From the NCBI GenBank assembly GCA_001270045.2, contig DF970686.1:627048-691047 (forward strand): 64,000 bases of DNA. The letters run 5' to 3'. The DNA comes from Bacteroidales bacterium 6E (GTDB taxonomy: Bacteria; Bacteroidota; Bacteroidia; Bacteroidales; Prolixibacteraceae). Below the pieces are notes generated by a model. It made no database searches. It had not been told where the DNA came from and saw nothing but the letters and a program-made list of their open reading frames with translations. How positions within the stretch are numbered: the stretch's first letter is position 1; the number at the start of each line of letters is the position of its first letter. Shown here one piece after another: positions 18,062-26,827 of the stretch. The position numbers were made by a program, and so were the translations under genes.

Positions 18062-18871
18062 TTATTTTTTCAAATTGTGTTTTACAAGCAGGTCGAGCAG
18101 CGAAATGGAAGCGTCTTCCATGTTGTTAACAACTGCATCAATTTTAGCCACACAATAGTTGTAGAAAATCTGAAGGATAATTGCAACAATAAGTCCAAAT
18201 ACAGTAGTGATAAGCGCAACTTTGATACCTGAGGCAACAAGGGTTGGAGAAATGTCACCTGCAATTTCGATTGCGTCGAAAGCCTGGATCATACCTATTA
18301 CAGTTCCCATGAACCCGAGCATAGGTGCAAGTGCGATGAAAAGTGCAATCCAGCTCAAACCTCTTTCTAACAAACCAGCCTGTACTCCACCATAAGATAC
18401 AATAGATTTTTCCACTACGTCAATACCGTGGTCAAACCTGTCGAGACCCTGATAGAAAATGCTGGCGACCGGTCCCCTGGTATTGCGGCAAACCTCTTTG
18501 GCTGCTTCCACACCGCCATTTTGAAGTGCTTCTTCAACTTTGGCCACCAATTTTTTGGTATTGGTGGTTGAGAGATTCAGGTAAAGAACCCTTTCAATGG
18601 CAAATGCCAATCCCAAAATCAGGGTCAAGAGGATTGATGACATGAAGCCTGCACCACCTTCAATGAATTTTTGTTTAAGCTGGCTGTGGAGTGACTTTCC
18701 TTGTTCAGAGGCAGCTGCGGCAGCTTCCTGCTGGTCTACGGATAAGTCAACCTGTGCAGCCTGCTCAGTAGCTTGTTCAGCAGCCTGTTCAGCTTCCTGT
18801 GCAAAAACAGCGTTTGATGCTCCGAAAGCAAGCATCCCGAAAACTGCAAGTAACGCAAATAATCTTTTCAT
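18062..18871 (-). CDS. exbB: MotA/TolQ/ExbB proton-channel family protein
   Basis: 269 residues. A cleavable signal peptide (to about residue 24, ...NAVFA) precedes an Ala/Glu/Gln-rich spacer containing near-repeats of AEQA, encoded by 12-base tandem repeats. The first membrane helix is FMSSILLTLILGLAFAIERVLYL. Two further helices contain LSWIALFIALAPMLGFMGTVIGMIQAF and LVASGIKVALITTVFGLIVAIILQIFY, the MotA/ExbB signature. It is the first gene of the operon that supplies ExbD, and a good promoter lies upstream. The long periplasmic N-terminal extension is common in Bacteroidota ExbB proteins. Confidence 0.93.
   Translation of the reverse strand: MKRLFALLAVFGMLAFGASNAVFAQEAEQAAEQATEQAAQVDLSVDQQEAAAAASEQGKSLHSQLKQKFIEGGAGFMSSILLTLILGLAFAIERVLYLNLSTTNTKKLVAKVEEALQNGGVEAAKEVCRNTRGPVASIFYQGLDRFDHGIDVVEKSIVSYGGVQAGLLERGLSWIALFIALAPMLGFMGTVIGMIQAFDAIEIAGDISPTLVASGIKVALITTVFGLIVAIILQIFYNYCVAKIDAVVNNMEDASISLLDLLVKHNLKK
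18757..18795 (-). repeat. 12-base tandem repeat encoding AEQA in exbB
   Basis: About three copies of a 12-base unit, read on the - strand as codons for Ala-Glu-Gln-Ala with a Thr for Ala change in the last. It encodes the flexible spacer between the ExbB signal peptide and its first membrane helix and could vary in copy number by slippage. Confidence 0.7.
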
Positions 18872-18930
18872 AATTGCTTTTAATTAAATTAATAATCTCC
18901 TTGATTTATTCAGATTTTTATATTTCTCCT

Positions 18931-18960
18931 CAAAATTATAAATCATCTACATTATACAAA
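18931..18960 (-). promoter_or_regulatory. Promoter of the exbB operon (-33/-7 type)
   Basis: On the - strand TTTG (18957-18960) and TAATTTTG (18931-18938) are separated by 18 bases and match the Bacteroidota consensus exactly. The exbB ATG at 18871 leaves a leader of roughly 55 bases. Confidence 0.7.
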
Positions 18961-19058
18961 AGTCAAAGACCACTTTTTAAAAGGCTGTTCTGATTTATTT
19001 TTTATAATGCAAATAAAAATCTAATGATTGACTTTAAAAACTACATGAAATGTCATAA

Positions 19059-19147
<89 letters not shown>

Positions 19148-19205
19148 AGTTTAATCAGATTTTTGAGGGCTGCAAAATACGAAAAAAATAAAAACAGAAA
19201 CACTT

Positions 19206-20246
19206 TTATTCCGTTATTTCCCCACTAAGGCTTTTATTCAAATGGATTTTAACTTCGTCCTTTTTAAGGTTCTGTCCCAAGAGTAACATTAGTTTGGTAA
19301 CGGCCGCTTCCGTAGTCATGTCTTTTCCGCTGATTACCCCTGCATTCAATAATTCCCTGCTGGTTTCATACTGTCCCATATGGACACTTCCTCCCTGGCA
19401 TTGAGAGATATTCAATACAATGATGTTTTCACGGATCGCCTTCCTGATGGCACTGATCAGCCACCGTGTTGTTGGTACATTGCCCGAACCGAATGACTCA
19501 AGGATCACGCCTTTTAGTCCGGGTGTAGCCAAGAGTGACTCAACGGTAGCCCTGTTAATCCCCGGAAACATTTTGAGAATTAAAACATTGTCGTTAAATC
19601 CTGTCCTGATCTTCAATATACCCTTGTTTTCTGGATAGTGGATAAATTCGGTGTGATATTTTATATCCACCCCGGCCGTGGCAAGAGCCGGATAATTTTC
19701 TGAAGCGAAAGCACTGAAATTTTCCGAATCTCTCTTTATTGCCCGGTTTCCGCGATATAACATGAAGTCAAAATAGATGCAAACCTCCGGAACGATGGCA
19801 TGGCCATTTTGTCTGGCTGCAGCAATTTCAATGGCCGTTATCAGGTTTTCTTTTCCATCGGTCCTAATGGTTCCGATTGGAAGCTGTGACCCCGTCAGAA
19901 TAACTGGTTTGTCGAGGTTTTCAAACATGAAACTGAGGGCTGAGGCCGTGTAGGCCATGGTATCGGTGCCATGCAATATGACAAAGCCATCGAACTGGTT
20001 ATAATTTTTGTGGATGGTTTCTGCCAGTTTCTCCCAAATTTTTGGGGTCATGTTGGAAGAATCGATAGGTGGATTAAAAGCAATGGTCTTCAAACGATAT
20101 CCAAATTTATTCAGCTCGGGCACCACTTTCTGGATTTCTTCAAAGCGAACGGGGGACAAGGTACCTGTCTCTGGTTGAAATGACATTCCAATGGTGCCTC
20201 CCGTGTAGATTATCAACACTGAGGGTGTTCTGGCTTCAGTTTTCAT
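19206..20246 (-). CDS. ansA: Type I (cytoplasmic) L-asparaginase
   Basis: 346 residues, no signal peptide. The first catalytic Thr is in IYTGGTIGM (near residue 15) and the second in ILHGTDTMAYTASAL (near residue 95); the DGKENLITA block also fits. It hydrolyses asparagine to aspartate and ammonia. The C-terminal domain (GNVPTTRWLISAIRKAI, NISQCQGGSV) is the smaller asparaginase domain. The tatD gene ends 29 bases upstream on the same strand, so the two may be cotranscribed; the tRNA gene is downstream. Confidence 0.93.
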   Translation of the reverse strand: MKTEARTPSVLIIYTGGTIGMSFQPETGTLSPVRFEEIQKVVPELNKFGYRLKTIAFNPPIDSSNMTPKIWEKLAETIHKNYNQFDGFVILHGTDTMAYTASALSFMFENLDKPVILTGSQLPIGTIRTDGKENLITAIEIAAARQNGHAIVPEVCIYFDFMLYRGNRAIKRDSENFSAFASENYPALATAGVDIKYHTEFIHYPENKGILKIRTGFNDNVLILKMFPGINRATVESLLATPGLKGVILESFGSGNVPTTRWLISAIRKAIRENIIVLNISQCQGGSVHMGQYETSRELLNAGVISGKDMTTEAAVTKLMLLLGQNLKKDEVKIHLNKSLSGEITE

Positions 20247-20275
20247 TTTATGCCGCTATTATGAACATGTATTTA

Positions 20276-21040
20276 TCAAATCCCAAAAAGTCTTTCTGCA
20301 TTCTCTGTAGTTATTCTTGCAACCTCTTCCTCCGACAATCCTGTGGCTTCTGAAACCCTGGCCGCGATCAATGTCAGGTAAGAGCTCTCATTTCTTTTCC
20401 CTCTGTAAGGAACGGGTGCCAGGTAAGGGGCATCTGTTTCCAGAACTACATACTCCAGTCCTGTTTCCTTTAGCACTTCCCTGAGATTGGTGTTTTTGAA
20501 TGTTACTACACCTCCAATTCCGATGTGAAAACCCAATCCGAATACTTTCCGCGCATCTATGGCATCTCCTGAAAAACAGTGAAACACTCCTTTTAATTGT
20601 CCGTTTTGTTCTTCATCAACAATCCTAAAAACCTCAGTGAATGAGTCACGTACATGAATCACGACAGGCAATTTTTCTGATTTTGCAATCTTTAATTGTA
20701 TTCGAAAGGCGTCTTCTTGTTCCTTCTGGTAGGTTTTGTCCCAATAAAGATCAATTCCTATCTCACCGATTCCGGTGAACTTTCTTTTTGATAACCATTT
20801 TTCCACCTGGGTTATCTGGCTTTTGTATGCGGTCGTGACAGAAGTCGGATGGATACCTATCATTGGGAAACAGTTGTTGGGATATTGATCGGAAAGACAT
20901 AACATCCCATTAACGGAATCTTCATCAATATTGGGCAGGATCATTTTTGTGATCCCATTCCGAATAGAGCGTTCGATCATTTCATTTCTGTCAGGGTCAA
21001 ACTCTTCGGAATACAGGTGGGCATGTGTATCAATCAGCAT
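20276..21040 (-). CDS. TatD family metal-dependent deoxyribonuclease
   Basis: 254 residues from the ATG at 21040; the open frame extends 15 codons further to a TTG, but that extension lacks homology-like features and the protein naturally opens with MLIDTHAHL. Metal ligands are the HxH of DTHAHL, the Glu of GEIGIDLYW, the His of VIHVRDSF, the His of GVFHCFSGD and the Asp of VLETDAPYLAP. Relatives are metal-dependent 3'-5' DNases or processing enzymes (TatD/YcfH/YabD). It sits 29 bases upstream of ansA. Confidence 0.92.
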   Translation of the reverse strand: MLIDTHAHLYSEEFDPDRNEMIERSIRNGITKMILPNIDEDSVNGMLCLSDQYPNNCFPMIGIHPTSVTTAYKSQITQVEKWLSKRKFTGIGEIGIDLYWDKTYQKEQEDAFRIQLKIAKSEKLPVVIHVRDSFTEVFRIVDEEQNGQLKGVFHCFSGDAIDARKVFGLGFHIGIGGVVTFKNTNLREVLKETGLEYVVLETDAPYLAPVPYRGKRNESSYLTLIAARVSEATGLSEEEVARITTENAERLFGI

Positions 21041-21133
21041 CTGCAAATTTTTCGGCAAAGGTAGGAACTTCCACAAATCAGGCAATTCATTACCCAGCAG
21101 GTAAAATCTCCATCCAATAAGACCCGGAAACCA

Positions 21134-21160
21134 GGAAGGCTTGCCAGTGACAAGCCTTCC
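21134..21160. repeat. Perfect 10-bp inverted repeat downstream of gdhA
   Basis: GGAAGGCTTG / CAAGCCTTCC with a 7-base loop lies 22 bases beyond the gdhA stop. It would form a strong hairpin, but neither side has a real T run (ATTATATTGT on one, TGGTTTCC on the other), so it may be a poor terminator or an mRNA 3'-end stabiliser. Confidence 0.6.
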
Positions 21161-21181
21161 ATTATATTGTGGGTTTATGAC

Positions 21182-22516
21182 CTAAACCACGCCCTGGGCG
21201 AGCATGGCTTCGGCAACTTTGACAAATCCACCGACATTGGCCCCTTTTACGTAATCGACTTTATCACCCGATTTACCATACTCAACACACGTCGCATGGA
21301 TGTCGTGCATTATTGTCTGCAGTTTTTGGTCCACTTCCTGGCGTGACCAGTTTAGACGCATGCTGTTCTGGGTCATTTCAAGCCCTGATACTGCAACGCC
21401 GCCTGCATTTACTGCCTTTCCAGGTGCATATACCAGATGTTTTCCAAAGTGTTCCACGGCCTCCATGGTGCATCCCATGTTTGAAACTTCACCAACAAGT
21501 AGGCAACCGTTATTGACCAATTGGATCGCATCTTCAAGATCAACCTCATTTTGTGTGGCGCATGGCATGGCGATGTCAACCTTGACTTCCCACGGTTTTT
21601 TGCCTGGGATGAATTTGGCGCCAAATTCCTTGGCATAGGGTTCAACGATATCCTGGTTGCTGGCCCTGAGTTCGAGCAGGTAATCAACTTTCTCGCCAGT
21701 AATGCCATCCATGTCCAGTACATAACCGTCAGGACCGGAAATGGTAATGACCTTTCCGCCCAATTCATTGATTTTTAAAATTGCACCCCATGCGACATTG
21801 CCAAATCCCGATACGGAAAAGGTGTGTCCTGCAATATCTTTCCCCATCCGGTTCAACATATGGCGAACAAAATATACCGCACCAAATCCGGTTGCTTCAG
21901 GACGAATCAGGCTGCCTCCCCAACCAATACCCTTGCCGGTGAAAACACCGGTAAATTCGTTACGCAGACGTTTGTACTGGCCAAACATATATCCTACTTC
22001 CCGTCCGCCTACACCAATATCACCTGCGGGCACGTCAGTGTTGGGACCAATATGACGATAGAGTTCATTCATGAATGACTGGCAGAAGCGCATGATCTCT
22101 CCATCTGATTTTCCTTTGGGACTGAAATCGGATCCTCCTTTACCTCCACCCATTGGCAGGGTTGTCAAACTATTCTTGAAAGTCTGTTCAAATCCCAGAA
22201 ATTTAAGGATACTCAGTGTTACGGTTGCGTGAAACCGGATTCCGCCTTTGTATGGGCCCAGTGCCGAATTGAACTCAACCCTGTAGCCGCGGTTAATCTG
22301 GATTTCTCCACGGTCATCGACCCATGGTACCCTGAACATGATTGTGCGTTCGGGTTCACACATACGTTCCAGAATTTTGTTTTTTTGGTATTTGGGATTT
22401 TTGGTATAATAATCCCATACTGATTCTGCAACTTCCTGAACTGCCTGATGGAACTCTTTTTCTCCGGGTGTCCTCAGCTTCAGGCTTTCCATGAATTCCT
22501 TAATTTCAGCTTTCAT
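21182..22516 (-). CDS. gdhA: Glutamate dehydrogenase, hexameric NADP-type
   Basis: 444 residues, the usual length of the small hexameric enzyme. The substrate region GPYKGGIRFHATV and the catalytic Lys in LPMGGGKGGSDF are intact, followed by PAGDIGVGGREVGYMFGQY and the Rossmann-type segment SVSGFGNVAWGA. It makes glutamate from 2-oxoglutarate and ammonia and is a main ammonia-assimilation route in Bacteroidota. The NADP preference is inferred from resemblance to the Bacteroides/E. coli type, not from a residue I can prove. A TAAATTTG box lies about 125 bases upstream on the - strand. Confidence 0.95.
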   Translation of the reverse strand: MKAEIKEFMESLKLRTPGEKEFHQAVQEVAESVWDYYTKNPKYQKNKILERMCEPERTIMFRVPWVDDRGEIQINRGYRVEFNSALGPYKGGIRFHATVTLSILKFLGFEQTFKNSLTTLPMGGGKGGSDFSPKGKSDGEIMRFCQSFMNELYRHIGPNTDVPAGDIGVGGREVGYMFGQYKRLRNEFTGVFTGKGIGWGGSLIRPEATGFGAVYFVRHMLNRMGKDIAGHTFSVSGFGNVAWGAILKINELGGKVITISGPDGYVLDMDGITGEKVDYLLELRASNQDIVEPYAKEFGAKFIPGKKPWEVKVDIAMPCATQNEVDLEDAIQLVNNGCLLVGEVSNMGCTMEAVEHFGKHLVYAPGKAVNAGGVAVSGLEMTQNSMRLNWSRQEVDQKLQTIMHDIHATCVEYGKSGDKVDYVKGANVGGFVKVAEAMLAQGVV

Positions 22517-22851
22517 AGGTAATTAGATATTAAAAGTTTATTCAATTCAAATGAAATTATTCTCTGGTATCCAACTCCGAAAGGTCATGATTCCCTGAAT
22601 TTCCTGAGTTGGACTATTGGGTCAAATTTATGGAAGTTGTTTGGTTTTTCACATCCTTTCCCGGAAAATAGCAAAATGTCAATACAATGATATACAGGCT
22701 ATTATGATCTTTGAGATTGTGTTTAAGAGCACTCTCTGACAAACATCATGATTTTGGTGGAGGGTTTTGGTGTCATTTTGCTATAAAAACAAGAAAGCCT
22801 TTCCCCGTAACGGAGAAAGGCTTTACTATTTGTATTAACGGTTATGGCGTA
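22517..22851. other. Intergenic region between groEL and gdhA
   Basis: 335 bases without a convincing gene. It holds the groEL terminator (22783-22824) and, toward gdhA, a - strand TAAATTTG box near 22630 that may be its promoter. I see nothing else. Confidence 0.6.
22783..22824 (-). terminator. Intrinsic terminator after groEL
   Basis: A 14-bp imperfect stem (AAAGCCTTTCTCCG / CGGGGAAAGGCTTT on the - strand) with a 3-base loop is followed by CTTGTTTTT. Confidence 0.88.
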
Positions 22852-24498
<1,647 letters not shown>

Positions 24499-24521
24499 TT
24501 AGATTTTCTTAATTTGATGAA

Positions 24522-24800
24522 TTACTGAATGTACAGGACATCGTTCTGTGACATGAGCAGGTAGTCAACTCCATCAATACTTAAGGTAGTTCCTGAGTAC
24601 TTACCATAGAATACGATATCACCTACCTTGACTTCCATTGGTTCATCCTTCTTTGATTCTCCTACCAATACCACCTTACCGTTTTGTGGTTTTTCCTTCG
24701 CTGAATCGGGAATGATGATTCCACTGGCCGTTTTGGTTTCGGCTTCCTGTGGCTGGACCAGGATCTTCCCTGCAAGAATTTTACCTTTTAATTCTGCCAT
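24522..24800 (-). CDS. groES: Co-chaperonin GroES
   Basis: 92 residues, the normal GroES length. The mobile-loop region (ETKTASGIIIPDSAKEKPQNG) and the core (KVGDIVFYGKYSGTTLSIDGVDYLLMSQNDVL) are both recognisable. It caps the GroEL ring. It is the first gene of the groES-groEL operon, with a sigma-54-like element about 55-70 bases upstream. No CIRCE inverted repeat is visible in the upstream region, so HrcA control is not supported. Confidence 0.97.
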   Translation of the reverse strand: MAELKGKILAGKILVQPQEAETKTASGIIIPDSAKEKPQNGKVVLVGESKKDEPMEVKVGDIVFYGKYSGTTLSIDGVDYLLMSQNDVLYIQ

Positions 24801-24854
24801 TGCTTAAGTTTTTTTAAAGTTTGACAATAATTTTAAAATCGACATCCGTCTATT

Positions 24855-24871
24855 TTCATAATCCATGCCAA
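24855..24871 (-). promoter_or_regulatory. Sigma-54-like promoter element upstream of groES
   Basis: On the - strand TTGGCATGGATTATGAA matches the -24 part (TTGGCA.G) of the sigma-54 consensus well and the -12 part only partly (TGA instead of TGC). Its position would give a leader of about 40 bases for groES. Confidence 0.3.
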
Positions 24872-25130
24872 GCCGTTTTTTGCACTTTACTTGTATTTTA
24901 ATTTGTCAATTTTTCAGGGAGTGTCAGGGTTGTAATATACCTAATGACATGAATAATAGTTTGATAGGTCTGTAATGAGGCAATTTTAAGCCTGCCAGTC
25001 TGACATACGAAAGGAATGTTATTCATGCGAGGAATTTCTTTTAAATAATGGCACATTCCCGGGCTTGATGGCTGATCCAATCGATACCGGTTATGTAATT
25101 GGATATATCTTTTGCAGTGCTTTTGCATAT

Positions 25131-25154
25131 CTTGTATATAATTTACTATACAAG
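25131..25154. repeat. 8-bp inverted repeat, possible operator
   Basis: CTTGTATA (25131-25138) and TATACAAG (25147-25154) form a perfect inverted repeat with an 8-base spacer, directly before an 11-bp tandem repeat. Confidence 0.5.
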
Positions 25155-25157
25155 AAC

Positions 25158-25179
25158 CGTATAAGATACGTATAAGATA
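25158..25179. repeat. Perfect 11-bp tandem repeat (CGTATAAGATA x2)
   Basis: CGTATAAGATA occurs at 25158-25168 and again at 25169-25179. The spacing of one helical turn is what a head-to-tail protein dimer would use. Confidence 0.6.
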
Positions 25180-25261
25180 TGTAGAAAATACGACTCTGGC
25201 CAGAACCTGGCCTGGGTTTGATCAGGATATTCAGTTTCTGGAGACGAGGTTTATATGCCCT

Positions 25262-25300
25262 GAAAAAAAAGAAGAGGCTGCCTTTTCAGACAGCCTCTTC
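25262..25300 (-). terminator. Intrinsic terminator after secG
   Basis: On the - strand the stem GAAGAGGCTG / CAGCCTCTTC with a 10-base loop is followed by eight T. It ends the sigma-54 activator-lptE-TPR-secG operon. Confidence 0.93.
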
Positions 25301-25325
25301 CTATGATGAGATATTGAAATCGAAT

Positions 25326-25679
25326 TTATTGCGCCGAATCCTGGGTTGCGGTTGGGGCTTCCTCACCTGTTGGTGCCGGGAAGGCCGGAATTTGTGTAGG
25401 ATCTGGTACATTTTGAATCTGTTCCTGAAGAATTGAACCTCGTGTTCCAGCCTCTCCCCTTGGAATAAAAGCAGATCCCATAATTGAAAGTACCAAAAGG
25501 GCACCAGCAAGGGTCCATGTAGCTTTTTCCAGAAAATCTGCGGTTTTACGAACACCCATTACTTGGGATGAAGCCTGGAAGTTGCTGGCCAATCCACCAC
25601 CTTTTGAATTCTGAACCAATACGATCAGTACAAGGAGGACGCAGATGATAAATATGAGAACAGTTATAAGTGTATACAT
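25326..25679 (-). CDS. secG: Protein-export membrane protein SecG
   Basis: 117 residues. Two membrane helices (about 3-22 and 56-74) flank the cytoplasmic loop QNSKGGGLASNF, the SecG signature. The C-terminal tail after residue 80 is Pro/Ala/Thr-rich, a common extension in Bacteroidota. SecG helps SecYE move preproteins through the inner membrane. It is the last gene of its operon: the TPR gene ends 13 bases upstream and a terminator follows. Confidence 0.93.
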   Translation of the reverse strand: MYTLITVLIFIICVLLVLIVLVQNSKGGGLASNFQASSQVMGVRKTADFLEKATWTLAGALLVLSIMGSAFIPRGEAGTRGSILQEQIQNVPDPTQIPAFPAPTGEEAPTATQDSAQ

Positions 25680-25692
25680 CTTATTGAAAATC

Positions 25693-26301
25693 TTAATGGT
25701 TCTTTAATTTTTTAATTTCTTCAATGCGGGCAGCAAAGTAAATACTTTTTTCCGGATATTTCAAAATTAATTTTTCAAATGCCTGAATGGCTTTTCCCAG
25801 GTTTCCCTGTGATAATAAAAGGTTTGCAAAGGTTTCGGTTACAATGTCATCTGATTCTTTCACAGCTTTATCAGCCAGGTCAGAAGGCACGGATCCAGAT
25901 GTTGGCAATTGCTTGCCAAAGGTCCCACCACCAGAAAGAAACTTGTCAATCAGCTCCATTTTCGACTGTTGACCGGAATTACCCGGTTCATTTTCAATAG
26001 AGGAGTCTCCAAGGTCATAATCATCAATGGCAAGATACTCTTCTCCATGCAAGGCAAATCCGGAAACTTCAGGAATTTCCAAAAACTCTTTCAGCCATTT
26101 CCGGTTAGGAACCCGAAGGGCAACCTGGTTGAGGAATTCAAAGTACAGGGGGCTACTTGTATTGCGCAGATTTCTAAGCCATAAGATCCATCCCATGCTG
26201 CTCGCCGGATAAACCTCGGTCATCTTTCGGGTTGCATCTAAAGTGCTTTCATTCAGCAACCCGGGATTTTTAAGGTATTTTCTAATATCGGCAGGACTCA
26301 T
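25693..26301 (-). CDS. TPR-like protein between lptE and secG
   Basis: 202 residues, no signal peptide or membrane segment. The last 40 residues (NLGKAIQAFEKLILKYPEKSIYFAARIEEI) form a TPR-like helix pair, and helical segments such as FANLLLSQGNLG precede it. The middle part is acidic and Gly/Ser-rich. Its ATG directly abuts the lptE stop. The conserved position between lptE and secG in Bacteroidota suggests an envelope-related role, but none is known to me. Confidence 0.8.
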   Translation of the reverse strand: MSPADIRKYLKNPGLLNESTLDATRKMTEVYPASSMGWILWLRNLRNTSSPLYFEFLNQVALRVPNRKWLKEFLEIPEVSGFALHGEEYLAIDDYDLGDSSIENEPGNSGQQSKMELIDKFLSGGGTFGKQLPTSGSVPSDLADKAVKESDDIVTETFANLLLSQGNLGKAIQAFEKLILKYPEKSIYFAARIEEIKKLKNH

Positions 26302-26826
26302 TTACCAGTTGGCTATAGTGGCATTAAATATATCGTCAAGAAGCTTCTCCAGAATATCCGGAACAATGCTGCTCTCGACATCGGAAAGGTTAAGGTTGCT
26401 CGGAAAATCTTCGTAGGCAGAGAACGTCCGGTCGAAATCCTGCTCGTGGTCACGGTTGTTGGTGTATTTCAGCCTGACAGAGATAGTGAGTCTGTTTTGT
26501 GCGGCCATATCTTCCTTTTGGACGGATATGGGCCGTACTTCATAATTGGTTATCTGGCCTTCAAAGACAAGATCTCCGTTTTCCTCCTCATCCCTAAGCG
26601 AGGTTTGGCGGAGCAACTTCTCCTTCAATTGTTCGGTCAGGTCAGAACTAAGGGTTGGATTCACTAGTCGGGCCCTATTCGGAAAGTAGTAGACAGAGAA
26701 TGTCTTTACATCGGCCGCAATGCTGGCTCCGGTAAATGTATATGAAACCTTGCAGGAAGGAAGCAGAAAGGATCCTACCATAATGGACATCACAATCAGT
26801 ATCTTTGTGATCCTTTTATATCTCAT
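26302..26826 (-). CDS. lptE: LptE family lipoprotein (LPS assembly)
   Basis: 174 residues from the ATG at 26826; a longer frame upstream would run into the sigma-54 activator gene. The lipobox LLPSC puts the lipidated Cys at residue 25, followed by KVSYTFTGASI, a typical Bacteroidota LptE opening. The body has the pattern of the LptE fold, including the strand GDLVFEGQITNYEVRPI. LptE plugs LptD in the outer membrane and delivers LPS to the surface. It begins one base after the activator gene stops and abuts the TPR gene. Confidence 0.85.
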   Translation of the reverse strand: MRYKRITKILIVMSIMVGSFLLPSCKVSYTFTGASIAADVKTFSVYYFPNRARLVNPTLSSDLTEQLKEKLLRQTSLRDEEENGDLVFEGQITNYEVRPISVQKEDMAAQNRLTISVRLKYTNNRDHEQDFDRTFSAYEDFPSNLNLSDVESSIVPDILEKLLDDIFNATIANW

Positions 26827-26827
26827 G

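Larger units (their letters stand above)
24801..25325. other. Long intergenic region between groES and secG
   Basis: 525 bases. Next to groES is a sigma-54-like element (24855-24871). At 25131-25154 is an 8-bp inverted repeat, at 25158-25179 a perfect 11-bp tandem repeat, and at 25262-25300 the secG terminator. A 76-codon open frame on the - strand (24898-25128) has no family resemblance and is probably chance. Confidence 0.6.

Noticed and set aside
21134-21160. Intrinsic terminator for gdhA
   Set aside because: The hairpin is strong but no T run follows on either strand, so I list it only as an inverted repeat.
24801-24900. CIRCE heat-shock operator before groES
   Set aside because: No TTAGCACTC-N9-GAGTGCTAA or close variant found.
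24898-25128. 76-codon open frame between groES and secG (- strand)
   Set aside because: No family resemblance, it lies over the regulatory region, and its composition looks like intergenic DNA.
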